Below, piece after piece: positions 1-6,881 of a stretch of 11,115 nucleotides of DNA; position 1 is the stretch's first letter, and every line of letters starts with the position of its first letter. Made by a program: the position numbers and the translations under genes. This DNA is from Bacillota bacterium (GTDB lineage: Bacteria > Bacillota > Clostridia > Tissierellales > Sedimentibacteraceae): contig JARBUP010000073.1 in assembly GCA_029239575.1 (NCBI GenBank), positions 1 through 11,115 on the forward strand, given 5' to 3'. The notes under the pieces were generated by a model. It worked only from the letters and a program-made list of their open reading frames with translations. It had not been told where the DNA came from and did not search any database.

Positions 1-383
1 TAAACTTCAATAATCATCCAAGAAGTTCTGTAATGAGTTTATTAACTAATAGTTTTATTCCAGCTATGAAACAGCTTGGTAATTTATTGGATATTGAATG
101 TGAAATTGGAAGTTTTTATCCTGGATGGGAATATGTTAAAAATTCACCATTAAGAGATTTATGTATTGAAACTTATAAGGAAATGTACAACAAAGAACCT
201 TTAGTAGGCGCTATACATGCTGGGTTAGAATGCGGATTATTAATGGAGAAAGTAAAAGGTTTGGACGCAATTTCATTTGGTCCTGATGGTTGGGATGTTC
301 ATTCGCCTAATGAACATATTAGCATTAAATCCATAGAAACTACTTTTAATCTTCTTTGTTCCATATTAAGTAAAATTAAGTAA
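1..383 (+). CDS. pepD: Aminoacyl-histidine dipeptidase (M20 family, PepD-like), C-terminal part
   Basis: This is the 3' end of a gene that begins before the window; the frame is open from base 3 and stops with TAA at 381-383, giving about 126 residues. The fragment carries RSSV, HAGLECG (217-235 region) and SFGPDGWDVHSPNE (His codon at 300-302). These match the C-terminal landmarks of PepD/Xaa-His dipeptidases, where the glutamate of HAGLEC and the histidine before SPxE belong to the second half of the dinuclear metal site. The family cleaves dipeptides, classically Xaa-His, in the cytoplasm. The N-terminal metal ligands lie outside the window, so activity cannot be judged. It precedes an oligopeptide importer on the same strand, which fits peptide catabolism, but the opp genes have their own promoters. 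A related M20 dipeptidase is the only real alternative. Confidence 0.88.
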   Translation, partial: NFNNHPRSSVMSLLTNSFIPAMKQLGNLLDIECEIGSFYPGWEYVKNSPLRDLCIETYKEMYNKEPLVGAIHAGLECGLLMEKVKGLDAISFGPDGWDVHSPNEHISIKSIETTFNLLCSILSKIK

Positions 384-492
384 CGGTTAATTTATATAAG
401 CAGTAACAAAGTTAAATAAATTAAGATTTTTTCCATTTGTTTCTATTTATATTACAAAACACAAAATTAAATTAATTATAAAAACATTTTTG

Positions 493-534
493 ATAACAAA
501 AAATGCATTTTTATTCAGGTGTATTTTTTGTTAT
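493..534 (+). terminator. AT-rich hairpin downstream of pepD, possible terminator
   Basis: Bases 493-507 pair with 520-534 in a 15-bp stem containing one G-T wobble, around a 12-nt loop. The right arm contains a run of six T. It lies about 110 bp after the pepD stop and before the opp promoters. It is weak because the stem is nearly all A-T and no separate T tract follows. The surrounding gap (384-701) otherwise holds only the two promoters described separately; I see no small gene in it. Confidence 0.4.
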
Positions 535-597
535 TGATTTTGAAATGTGAAATATTGCAGAAATTGAGTGTTTAAGGCCGTTGAGAAAAACGTGTTC

Positions 598-626
598 TTT
601 ACATTATTAAACAAATATCCTATAAT
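598..626 (+). promoter_or_regulatory. Upstream promoter P1 of the opp operon
   Basis: TTTACA (598-603) and TATAAT (621-626) are separated by exactly 17 bp, a near-consensus vegetative (sigma-A type) promoter. Transcription would start near 633, giving a leader of about 70 nt before oppB. Not tested experimentally here; AT-rich DNA raises the chance of fortuitous matches, but both hexamers and the spacing agree. Confidence 0.55.
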
Positions 627-637
627 ATTAAAAAATG

Positions 638-666
638 TTGAAGTTGTGTTTTTAATGTGATATAAT
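638..666 (+). promoter_or_regulatory. Downstream promoter P2 of the opp operon (extended -10)
   Basis: TTGAAG (638-643), a 17-bp spacer and TATAAT (661-666) preceded by TGA, which makes a perfect extended -10 (TGnTATAAT). Transcription would start near 673, leaving a leader of about 29 nt that includes the oppB ribosome binding site. This is the strongest promoter-like signal in the window. Confidence 0.7.
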
Positions 667-701
667 TATAAAAATTAAAATAATAGAGAGGAGATATTTT
701 A

Positions 702-1619
702 GTGGGAAGATATATAATTAAAAGAGTTATATCAGCAATAATAACTATTTGGTTTATCCTAACATTGACTTTTATTTTAATGAAGGCAATACCAGGTGAT
801 CCATTTATGTCGCCAAGGGCAATGCAACCAGAAGTTAAAGCAGCAGTGTATGCAAAATATGGATTGGACAAACCTATGTTTGAACAATATATAACATATT
901 TAACTAATTATTTACAAGGAGATTTTGGTGTTTCGTTTAAGAAAGTTGGACTTACAACTCAACAAATAATTTCAAGTGGTTTTCCATACTCATTAAAAAT
1001 CGGTATAGGAGCATCTATTTTTATTATTATTTTTGGTATAAGTTTTGGTATTTTATCTGCATTAAAGCAAAATAAAATTCCTGACAGAACACTAATGGTT
1101 GTTTCTACATTAGGTTCAACAGTGCCAAGCTTTGTATTTGCAACTTTGTTTCTTTATGTATTTAGTAAAAAACTTGGATGGGTTCCATCTTTTGGTGTTG
1201 GAACTTTAAGACATTATATTGGTCCAGTTCTATGTATAGGAATGTTTTCTCTTGCATACGTAACCAGACTTACACGTACATCTATATTGGATGTTCTTCA
1301 ACAAGATTATATCCGTACTGCAAGAGCAAAGGGCTTATCTGAGAAAAAGGTAATAATAAAACATGCATTAAGAAATGCATTAATACCTGTTGTAACATAT
1401 CTTGGACCAATGATTGCAGGTTTAGTAACAGGTTCATTTGTTATAGAAAAAGTTTTTGGTATAGCTGGTATTGGCTCGTTGTTTACAACAAGCATAACTA
1501 ATAGAGATTATACGTTAATAATGGGTATTACAGTATTTTTTGGTGTTTTTGTAGTTGTTACTACACTGATAGTTGATATATTGTATATATTTATTGATCC
1601 GCGTATTAAATATGATTAG
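702..1619 (+). CDS. oppB: Oligopeptide ABC transporter permease OppB
   Basis: A 305-aa inner-membrane permease of the OppB/DppB type (binding-protein-dependent transport family), the usual length. The N-terminus has the typical basic start, TM1 (about 9-30) and the IPGDPF motif just after it. Further hydrophobic segments lie near 98-120, 133-155, 173-190, 228-250 and 274-296, giving six helices. The EAA-type loop that docks on the ATPase is at about 202-230 (DYIRTARAKG followed by HALRNALIPV). The start is GTG, preceded at 9 nt by GAGAGGAG (about 685-692). It is the first gene of oppBCDFA and sits directly behind two promoters. It should pair with OppC to form the peptide channel. A dipeptide rather than oligopeptide specificity cannot be excluded from sequence. 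Confidence 0.95.
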   Translation: MGRYIIKRVISAIITIWFILTLTFILMKAIPGDPFMSPRAMQPEVKAAVYAKYGLDKPMFEQYITYLTNYLQGDFGVSFKKVGLTTQQIISSGFPYSLKIGIGASIFIIIFGISFGILSALKQNKIPDRTLMVVSTLGSTVPSFVFATLFLYVFSKKLGWVPSFGVGTLRHYIGPVLCIGMFSLAYVTRLTRTSILDVLQQDYIRTARAKGLSEKKVIIKHALRNALIPVVTYLGPMIAGLVTGSFVIEKVFGIAGIGSLFTTSITNRDYTLIMGITVFFGVFVVVTTLIVDILYIFIDPRIKYD

Positions 1620-1633
1620 GAGGAATTATAATA

Positions 1634-2896
1634 ATGGACAATATTAAAAAAATATCTCCTGACATGTGGATACCTTTAGATAAATCAGAAAAAGATGCTG
1701 AAAAAGTATCAAGGCAATCTTTAACATTTTGGCAGGATGCAAAAAGAAGATTAAAACAAAATAAAGTTGCTATGTTTTCTTTAGTAGTGGTAACTGTAAT
1801 TATTTTAGCCTGTGTTCTTGTTCCTATGTTTTATCCAATATCTTATTCGGATCAAAAATTAGATTTTTCTAACATTCCTTCAAGTTTGGATATATATGAA
1901 ATAAACGGTAACTATTTTTATATGAATGGAGAATATAAACTTCTCGATATAACACAGGATGGCGAATTATTAAATGCACATCCTTTGAAAAAGGATGATG
2001 TAAATAATAAAAAATATTATTATGATTTTGGTGGTAAAGAAGTAATAGTTGATTACAATCCTTATTTCGAAGCAAAAAAAGAATTTATGAACTTAGAAAA
2101 AAGAGCTAAAAAAGATCCTACAATAGACCTTGCAGAAGCTCAGTTTAATTTAGATAATGCTGATAAATTTAATGTATTAGTTGAGGGTACTGAAATATTC
2201 CCAACAGATACAGTTAAAAATAAAACTTATATTTGGGGAACTGACAATCTTGGAAGAGACTTATTTATAAGAACATTGCACGGAGGCCGTATTTCTTTAA
2301 TAGTAGGTTTCGTTGCAGCATTTGTTAATTTAATTATAGGCGTTTTATATGGTGGTGTTTCAGGTTATGTAGGCGGAACTCTGGACAATTTGATGATGCG
2401 TTTTGTTGATGTATTAAATTCAATTCCTACACTTTTATATGTAATATTATTGATGGTAATAATGGAACCTGGTTTAGGACCAATCATAATAGCTCTGAGT
2501 GTTACCTACTGGCTATCTATGGCAAGGCTTGTAAGAGGACAAGTTTTAGGTCTTAAAGAACAGGAATTTATTTTAGCTGCTCAAACATTAGGAGCATCTT
2601 CAAAAAGAATAATGTTAAGACATCTTGTGCCAAACATGATGGGACCTATAATGGTTTCTGTTACAATGCAAATACCAAATGCTATATTTACAGAAGCATT
2701 TTTAAGTTTCGTTGGATTAGGGGTTGCAGCTCCACAAGCTTCATGGGGTTCATTATGTAATGACGCATTGCAAGGATTTATGACATATCCTTACCAATTG
2801 TTCGTTCCAGCAGCAGCTATATCTATAACTATATTGGCATTTAATTTATTCAGTGATGGTTTAAGGGATGCATTAGACCCTAAACAAAGAAAATAA
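1634..2896 (+). CDS. oppC: Oligopeptide ABC transporter permease OppC with enlarged extracellular segment
   Basis: A 420-aa permease of the OppC/DppC type, about 120 residues longer than the ~300 aa usual for the family. After a long cytoplasmic N-terminus and TM1 (about 47-69) there is a hydrophilic stretch of about 130 residues (75-205), rich in Tyr, Asp, Lys and Asn, before the family motif WGTDNLGRDLF (201-221 region). The transmembrane core follows, with the EAA loop at about 297-343 (ARLVRGQ, AAQTLGASS, RHLVPN) and the C-terminal SDGLRDALDP. By topology the extra stretch should lie outside the cell, next to where OppA docks. The SD AGGAGG (1618-1623) overlaps the oppB stop codon and lies 10 nt before ATG, suggesting translational coupling. 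Family assignment is secure; the role of the extra segment is unknown. Confidence 0.94.
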   Translation: MDNIKKISPDMWIPLDKSEKDAEKVSRQSLTFWQDAKRRLKQNKVAMFSLVVVTVIILACVLVPMFYPISYSDQKLDFSNIPSSLDIYEINGNYFYMNGEYKLLDITQDGELLNAHPLKKDDVNNKKYYYDFGGKEVIVDYNPYFEAKKEFMNLEKRAKKDPTIDLAEAQFNLDNADKFNVLVEGTEIFPTDTVKNKTYIWGTDNLGRDLFIRTLHGGRISLIVGFVAAFVNLIIGVLYGGVSGYVGGTLDNLMMRFVDVLNSIPTLLYVILLMVIMEPGLGPIIIALSVTYWLSMARLVRGQVLGLKEQEFILAAQTLGASSKRIMLRHLVPNMMGPIMVSVTMQIPNAIFTEAFLSFVGLGVAAPQASWGSLCNDALQGFMTYPYQLFVPAAAISITILAFNLFSDGLRDALDPKQRK

Positions 2897-2911
2897 GCGA
2901 GGTGGATGAAA

Positions 2912-3937
2912 ATGAAATTATTAGAAGTTAAAGATCTGAGAACATCTTTTTTCACTCACGTCGGTGAAGTCAAAGCAATACGAGGAGTTAGTTTTGACGT
3001 AGAAAAAGGAGAATCTATCGGTATAGTTGGGGAATCAGGAAGCGGAAAAAGCGTAACGAGTTTATCTATTATGCAGCTTTTATTACACCCAGGTAGAGTG
3101 GTAGGCGGAGATATCTATTTTAATGGTGAAAATATATTAAAAAAATCAAATAAAGAAATGATGGCCATAAGAGGAAATGAAATAGCAATGATATTCCAAG
3201 ATCCTATGACATCGTTAAATCCAGTATATACAATTGGTGATCAAATTGCTGAAGCAATTATGAAACATCAAAAATTATCTAAACATGAAGCTAAAGAAAA
3301 AGCTTTAGAAATGTTGAAAATGGTTAATATACCTGACCCGGAAAAAAGAATTAAAAATTATCCACATGAATTTTCCGGTGGAATGAGACAAAGAGCTATG
3401 ATAGCTATAGCGCTTTCATGTGAACCAGATCTTTTAATAGCAGATGAACCTACTACAGCACTTGATGTTACTATTCAAGCGCAAATACTTGATTTAATCA
3501 AAAATTTAAATAAGCGTTTAAACACATCAACAATGCTTATAACACATGATTTAGGTGTTGTTGCAGATGTATGTTCAAGAGTAGTAGTTATGTATGGCGG
3601 GTTAATAATGGAAAAAGGTACAATAGATGATATTTATTATGAACCTATGCATCCATATACAATGGGATTGTTAAAATCAATTCCTAAAGTTTCTTCTGGA
3701 GAAAAGCAAAGGTTGATTCCTATACCAGGTACACCACCTGATTTATTGAATCCTCCTACAGGATGCCCATTTTATGCAAGATGTAATTATGCTATGCGTA
3801 TTTGTAATCAGCAGCAACCTCCTTATTTTAAATCAGAAAATGGACATCACGAATCTATGTGTTGGCTTTTACACCCGGAAGCACCTAAAGTTGAATCATA
3901 TGAGCTTCTGAAGGGAGGAGTAAGAATTGGTAAATAA
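2912..3937 (+). CDS. oppD: Oligopeptide ABC transporter ATP-binding protein OppD
   Basis: A 341-aa cytoplasmic ATPase. Visible motifs are Walker A GESGSGKS (40-47), Q-loop Gln96, signature FSGGMRQR (154-161), Walker B LLIADEP (174-180, catalytic Glu179), D-loop ALD (183-185) and switch His212. The C-terminal oligo_HPY region has PPTGCPFYARC and four cysteines (285, 291, 298, 317). This pattern corresponds to the [4Fe-4S] site described for DppD/OppD-type ATPases. I chose ATG 2912 because the SD GAGGTGG (2899-2905) directly abuts an earlier ATG at 2906, leaving no spacing, whereas 2912 gives 6 nt. Starting at 2906 would add only Met-Lys. It lies 15 nt after oppC and overlaps oppF at its 3' end. 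It pairs with OppF to power import. Confidence 0.95.
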   Translation: MKLLEVKDLRTSFFTHVGEVKAIRGVSFDVEKGESIGIVGESGSGKSVTSLSIMQLLLHPGRVVGGDIYFNGENILKKSNKEMMAIRGNEIAMIFQDPMTSLNPVYTIGDQIAEAIMKHQKLSKHEAKEKALEMLKMVNIPDPEKRIKNYPHEFSGGMRQRAMIAIALSCEPDLLIADEPTTALDVTIQAQILDLIKNLNKRLNTSTMLITHDLGVVADVCSRVVVMYGGLIMEKGTIDDIYYEPMHPYTMGLLKSIPKVSSGEKQRLIPIPGTPPDLLNPPTGCPFYARCNYAMRICNQQQPPYFKSENGHHESMCWLLHPEAPKVESYELLKGGVRIGK

Positions 3938-4916
3938 TAATAGTGAAAATTTCATTGAAGTAAAAAATTTAACAAAACACTTCGTTAAAAATAAAGGTTT
4001 TATATCAAAACGATTAGAGGTTACAAAAGCATTAAATGATGTATCATTTTATATTAAAAAAGGTGAAACATTAGGTCTTGTTGGTGAGTCTGGATGTGGT
4101 AAAACTACAACTGGAAGAACTATAATAAGACTTTATAATCCAACATCAGGTCAAATTCTTTATAATGGTGTTGACATAGCTAAATTTAACAGAGAAGAAA
4201 TGATGCCATATAGAAAAAAAATGCAAATGATTTTTCAGGACCCATATGCTTCCCTTGATGCAAGAATGACAGTTTCTGATATTATCGGAGAGCCTATTGA
4301 CATTCACAACCTTGCAACAGGTAAAGAAAGAGAAGAACGCATTTTTGAATTGTTAGATACGGTTGGATTAAATAAGGACCATGCAAGCCGTTATCCTCAT
4401 GAGTTTTCAGGTGGACAAAGACAGCGTATTGGTATTGCAAGAGCATTAGCGGTTGACCCTGAATTTATAATATGTGATGAACCAATTTCAGCACTTGATG
4501 TTTCCATACAAGCTCAAGTTGTAAACATGCTTGAAGATTTACAGAAAGAAAGAAATTTAACATATTTATTTATAGCACATGACCTTTCAATGGTTAAGCA
4601 TATATCTGACAGAGTTGGAGTTATGTATCTTGGAAATTTAGTAGAAATAACAACAAGCGCTGAATTGTACAAAAATCCTGTACATCCATATACTCAGGCA
4701 TTGTTATCTTCTATTCCAATACCTGATCCTGATGTAGCTAAATCATCTAAGCGTATTGTACTTGAAGGTGATGTACCAAGTCCGGTAAATCCTCCTTCAG
4801 GATGTAAATTTAGAACAAGATGTAGATATGCAATGGATATATGTAAAGAAGTTGATCCTGTGTTTAAAAACATAGGAAGCGAACATTATGTAGCTTGTCA
4901 TTTACTTGATAAATAA
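3927..4916 (+). CDS. oppF: Oligopeptide ABC transporter ATP-binding protein OppF
   Basis: A 329-aa ATPase, the partner of OppD. Motifs are Walker A GESGCGKT (53-60), Q-loop Gln104, signature FSGGQRQR (160-167), Walker B IICDEP (181-186, Glu185) and switch His218. The C-terminal oligo_HPY region again has four cysteines (293, 299, 306, 324) spaced almost as in OppD. The start is TTG at 3927, six bases after the strong SD GGGAGGAG (3913-3920), and it overlaps the last 11 bases of oppD in another frame. The overlap points to translational coupling and equal production of the two ATPases. No closer in-frame ATG exists; the next plausible starts would delete the first beta strand of the ATPase domain. 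Confidence 0.95.
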   Translation: MVNNNSENFIEVKNLTKHFVKNKGFISKRLEVTKALNDVSFYIKKGETLGLVGESGCGKTTTGRTIIRLYNPTSGQILYNGVDIAKFNREEMMPYRKKMQMIFQDPYASLDARMTVSDIIGEPIDIHNLATGKEREERIFELLDTVGLNKDHASRYPHEFSGGQRQRIGIARALAVDPEFIICDEPISALDVSIQAQVVNMLEDLQKERNLTYLFIAHDLSMVKHISDRVGVMYLGNLVEITTSAELYKNPVHPYTQALLSSIPIPDPDVAKSSKRIVLEGDVPSPVNPPSGCKFRTRCRYAMDICKEVDPVFKNIGSEHYVACHLLDK

Positions 4917-4934
4917 ACATCAAATTGATATTAT

Positions 4935-4982
4935 ACCATTTTACGCAAGACAAGAAATACTTGACATATTGCGTAAAATGGT
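4935..4982. repeat. 14-bp perfect inverted repeat around the oppA -35 box
   Basis: Arms 4935-4948 and 4969-4982 are perfectly complementary (core CCATTTTACGCAA against TTGCGTAAAATGG) and enclose a 20-nt loop that has its own small CAAG/CTTG stem (4951-4954 with 4960-4963). No T tract follows, so it is a poor intrinsic terminator. The oppA -35 hexamer lies in the loop and the right arm fills the promoter spacer. It could act as a DNA operator, or, in read-through oppBCDF RNA, as a 3' stabilising or processing hairpin. Both roles are inference. Confidence 0.75.
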
Positions 4983-4989
4983 TAATAAT
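4961..4989 (+). promoter_or_regulatory. Internal promoter of oppA
   Basis: A perfect -35 TTGACA (4961-4966), a 17-bp spacer and AATAAT (4984-4989; five of six bases of the consensus -10). Transcription should begin near 4996, about 50 nt before the oppA start. It would let the binding protein be made in excess over the membrane complex, as is usual for these transporters. The lack of a T at the first -10 position makes it less than ideal; an alternative TAATAT at 4986-4991 would need a 19-bp spacer. Confidence 0.6.
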
Positions 4990-4996
4990 ATAAATG

Positions 4997-5016
4997 CAGT
5001 TAATTTATGTTAACTG
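4997..5016 (+). repeat. Palindrome at the predicted oppA transcript 5' end
   Basis: CAGTTAA (4997-5003), a 6-base gap and TTAACTG (5010-5016) form a perfect 7-bp inverted repeat. It begins at or one base after the predicted start of the oppA transcript. It may be an operator just downstream of the promoter, or a 5'-terminal RNA stem-loop of the kind that slows decay of abundant mRNAs. The sequence alone does not decide between these. Confidence 0.55.
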
Positions 5017-5046
5017 TAAATACATACAAAAACTTGGAGGGATTTT

Positions 5047-6762
5047 ATGTTAAAAAGAGTAATATCATTAATGCTCGTACTTGCGATGGTATTGTCCATT
5101 TCTGTAGGCTGCGCTAAAGAACAAACACCAGCGCCAGCTCCAACAGGTGAGCAAACGAATGCAGAACCAGAATATTTAGTATGGAATATGGGAGTTGATC
5201 CACAAACTTGGGACCCAACTTTAAACAGTGCTGCTGATGGTGGTCACGTTATCAACAACTTATTTGAAGGATTAACAAGAGAAACTCAAGATGGAATAGA
5301 ACCAGCATCAGCTGAAAGCTGGAAAATATCAGATGATGGAATGACTTATACATTTACTTTAAGAGATGGTCTTAAGTGGTCAGATGGTCAACCTTTAACT
5401 GCTAAAGATTTTGAATATTCTTGGAAAAGAGCATGTGATCCTGAAACAGCTTCTGAATATTCATTTATAGTAACTTCTTATTTAGTAGGAGCTGAAGAAT
5501 ACTTTAACGGAACTGGTTCAAGAGATGAAGTTGGAGTTAAAGCTTTAGATGACAAAACATTAGAAGTTAAATTAAAATTCCCAGTACCTTATTTCTTAAG
5601 TTTAACATCATTCTATACTTACAATCCAGTAAGACAAGATTCTGTTGAAGCTAAAGGCGAAGGTTGGGAAAAAGACCCAACAACATGTATTTCTAACGGA
5701 CCTTTCAAATTAACTGAATACCAAACAGGTTCTCATATATTAATGGTTAAAAATGAAAACTATTGGAATGCAGAAAATGTTAAATTAGACGGTGTTAAAG
5801 GTCTTATGATCGTTGAACAAACAACTGCATTAAACGGATATCAAAACGGAGAAATCCAAATACTTGATACTGTAGCAATTGAATCAATACCAACATTACA
5901 AAAAGAAGATCCTAACTTCAAAATTTATCCTCAAATCGGAACTTGGTACTTAAACTTTAACGTAGATGATGAAGTTTTTGGTGATGTAAGAGTAAGAAAA
6001 GCATTTACATTAGCAATTGACAGAAAACAATTCGTTGAACAAGTTACTAAAGGTGGACAATTACCAGCAACTGGATTTGTTCCTCCATCATTATCTTATT
6101 CAGATGGAACACCTTTCAGACAAATGGATGCTGATGGAAATATGTTACCTGAATTTGGTATAGACCCAACTAAAGCACAAGTTGAAGAAGCAAAAGCATT
6201 ATTAGCTGAAGCAGGATATCCAGATGGTAAAGGATTACCAGAAGTTACCTACTTATATAACACAAGTGATAACAATAAAAAACAAGCAGAAGCATTACAA
6301 GGAATGTGGAAACAAAACCTTGGTGTTGAAGTTAAGTTAATTAACCAAGACTGGGCTGTATTCCAAGAAACAAGAAGAGGCGGAGATTATCAAATAGCAA
6401 GAGGTGGTTGGTTAGGAGATTATGCTGACCCTATGACAATGCTTGACTTATATACTTCTAACTCAGGAAACAATGATCCACAATGGAGATATCAATTAGA
6501 GCCAGTTGTTGCACCTCATGATAAAACTTTAAATCCTGAACAAGAAGCTTTCAACAAAGCTATATTTGATTCAAGAAAAGTTACTGGAACTGAAAGAGAT
6601 GCATTATTAAAACAAGCTGAACAAATAATGATGGACAACATGATTGTTTCACCAATTTATTATTACACAATGCCTACAGTAGTAGATGAAGCTGTTGTTG
6701 AAGGAGTTCAATTAACATCAACATTGAAATGGGATTTCAGAAACGCAGAATTAGTAAAATAA
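5047..6762 (+). CDS. oppA: Oligopeptide-binding lipoprotein OppA (SBP family 5)
   Basis: A 571-aa extracytoplasmic solute-binding protein. The N-terminus is a lipoprotein signal peptide: Lys3-Arg4, a hydrophobic core and a lipobox SVGC with the modified Cys22. A Pro/Ala-rich linker (about 28-40) follows, then the family 5 binding domain, recognised by WNMGVDPQTWDP, the NLFEGL region and LRDGLKWSDGQPLTAKDF. Length is typical. It should sit on the outer face of the membrane and deliver peptides to OppBC. The SD GGAGGG (5036-5041) lies 5 nt before ATG. Wobble C is noticeably commoner here (AAC, TTC, TAC, GAC) than in oppB-oppC, as expected for a highly expressed gene. It is the last gene of the locus, with its own promoter and a terminator. 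Whether it prefers di-, tri- or longer peptides cannot be told. Confidence 0.95.
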   Translation: MLKRVISLMLVLAMVLSISVGCAKEQTPAPAPTGEQTNAEPEYLVWNMGVDPQTWDPTLNSAADGGHVINNLFEGLTRETQDGIEPASAESWKISDDGMTYTFTLRDGLKWSDGQPLTAKDFEYSWKRACDPETASEYSFIVTSYLVGAEEYFNGTGSRDEVGVKALDDKTLEVKLKFPVPYFLSLTSFYTYNPVRQDSVEAKGEGWEKDPTTCISNGPFKLTEYQTGSHILMVKNENYWNAENVKLDGVKGLMIVEQTTALNGYQNGEIQILDTVAIESIPTLQKEDPNFKIYPQIGTWYLNFNVDDEVFGDVRVRKAFTLAIDRKQFVEQVTKGGQLPATGFVPPSLSYSDGTPFRQMDADGNMLPEFGIDPTKAQVEEAKALLAEAGYPDGKGLPEVTYLYNTSDNNKKQAEALQGMWKQNLGVEVKLINQDWAVFQETRRGGDYQIARGGWLGDYADPMTMLDLYTSNSGNNDPQWRYQLEPVVAPHDKTLNPEQEAFNKAIFDSRKVTGTERDALLKQAEQIMMDNMIVSPIYYYTMPTVVDEAVVEGVQLTSTLKWDFRNAELVK

Positions 6763-6782
6763 TTTTAAATAAAAATAAATAG

Positions 6783-6813
6783 AAAACAGTTCGAAAGAGC
6801 TGTTTTTTATTTT
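6783..6813 (+). terminator. Intrinsic terminator of the opp operon
   Basis: AAAACAGTTC (6783-6792) pairs with GAGCTGTTTT (6797-6806), with one G-T wobble, around a GAAA tetraloop. The T-rich tract 6803-6813 (six T, A, four T) follows at once. It sits 20 nt after the oppA stop codon. Confidence 0.88.
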
Positions 6814-6834
6814 GTTTAGCATTTTATATAAATA

Positions 6835-6863
6835 TGTACAAATGCATTTATTAAATATATAAT
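6835..6863 (+). promoter_or_regulatory. Possible promoter of the HAD phosphatase gene
   Basis: TGTACA (6835-6840), a 17-bp spacer and a perfect TATAAT (6858-6863). The expected start, near 6870, falls on the first bases of the SD (6869-6877), so the leader would be only about 12 nt. That is unusually short and lowers confidence; the match may be fortuitous in this AT-rich gap. Confidence 0.35.
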
Positions 6864-6881
6864 TATATAGGAGGTGGTTTT

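Noticed and set aside
620..871. Minus-strand open frame of 83 codons
   Set aside because: It overlaps oppB and its promoters, has no SD and encodes low-complexity AT-driven residues; it is a shadow.
2906..2911. ATG 2906 as the oppD start
   Set aside because: The SD touches this codon directly; ATG 2912 has proper 6-nt spacing.
4935..4982. Hairpin after oppF as a simple terminator
   Set aside because: The stem is followed by GTTAATAATA, with no T tract, so efficient intrinsic termination is unlikely.
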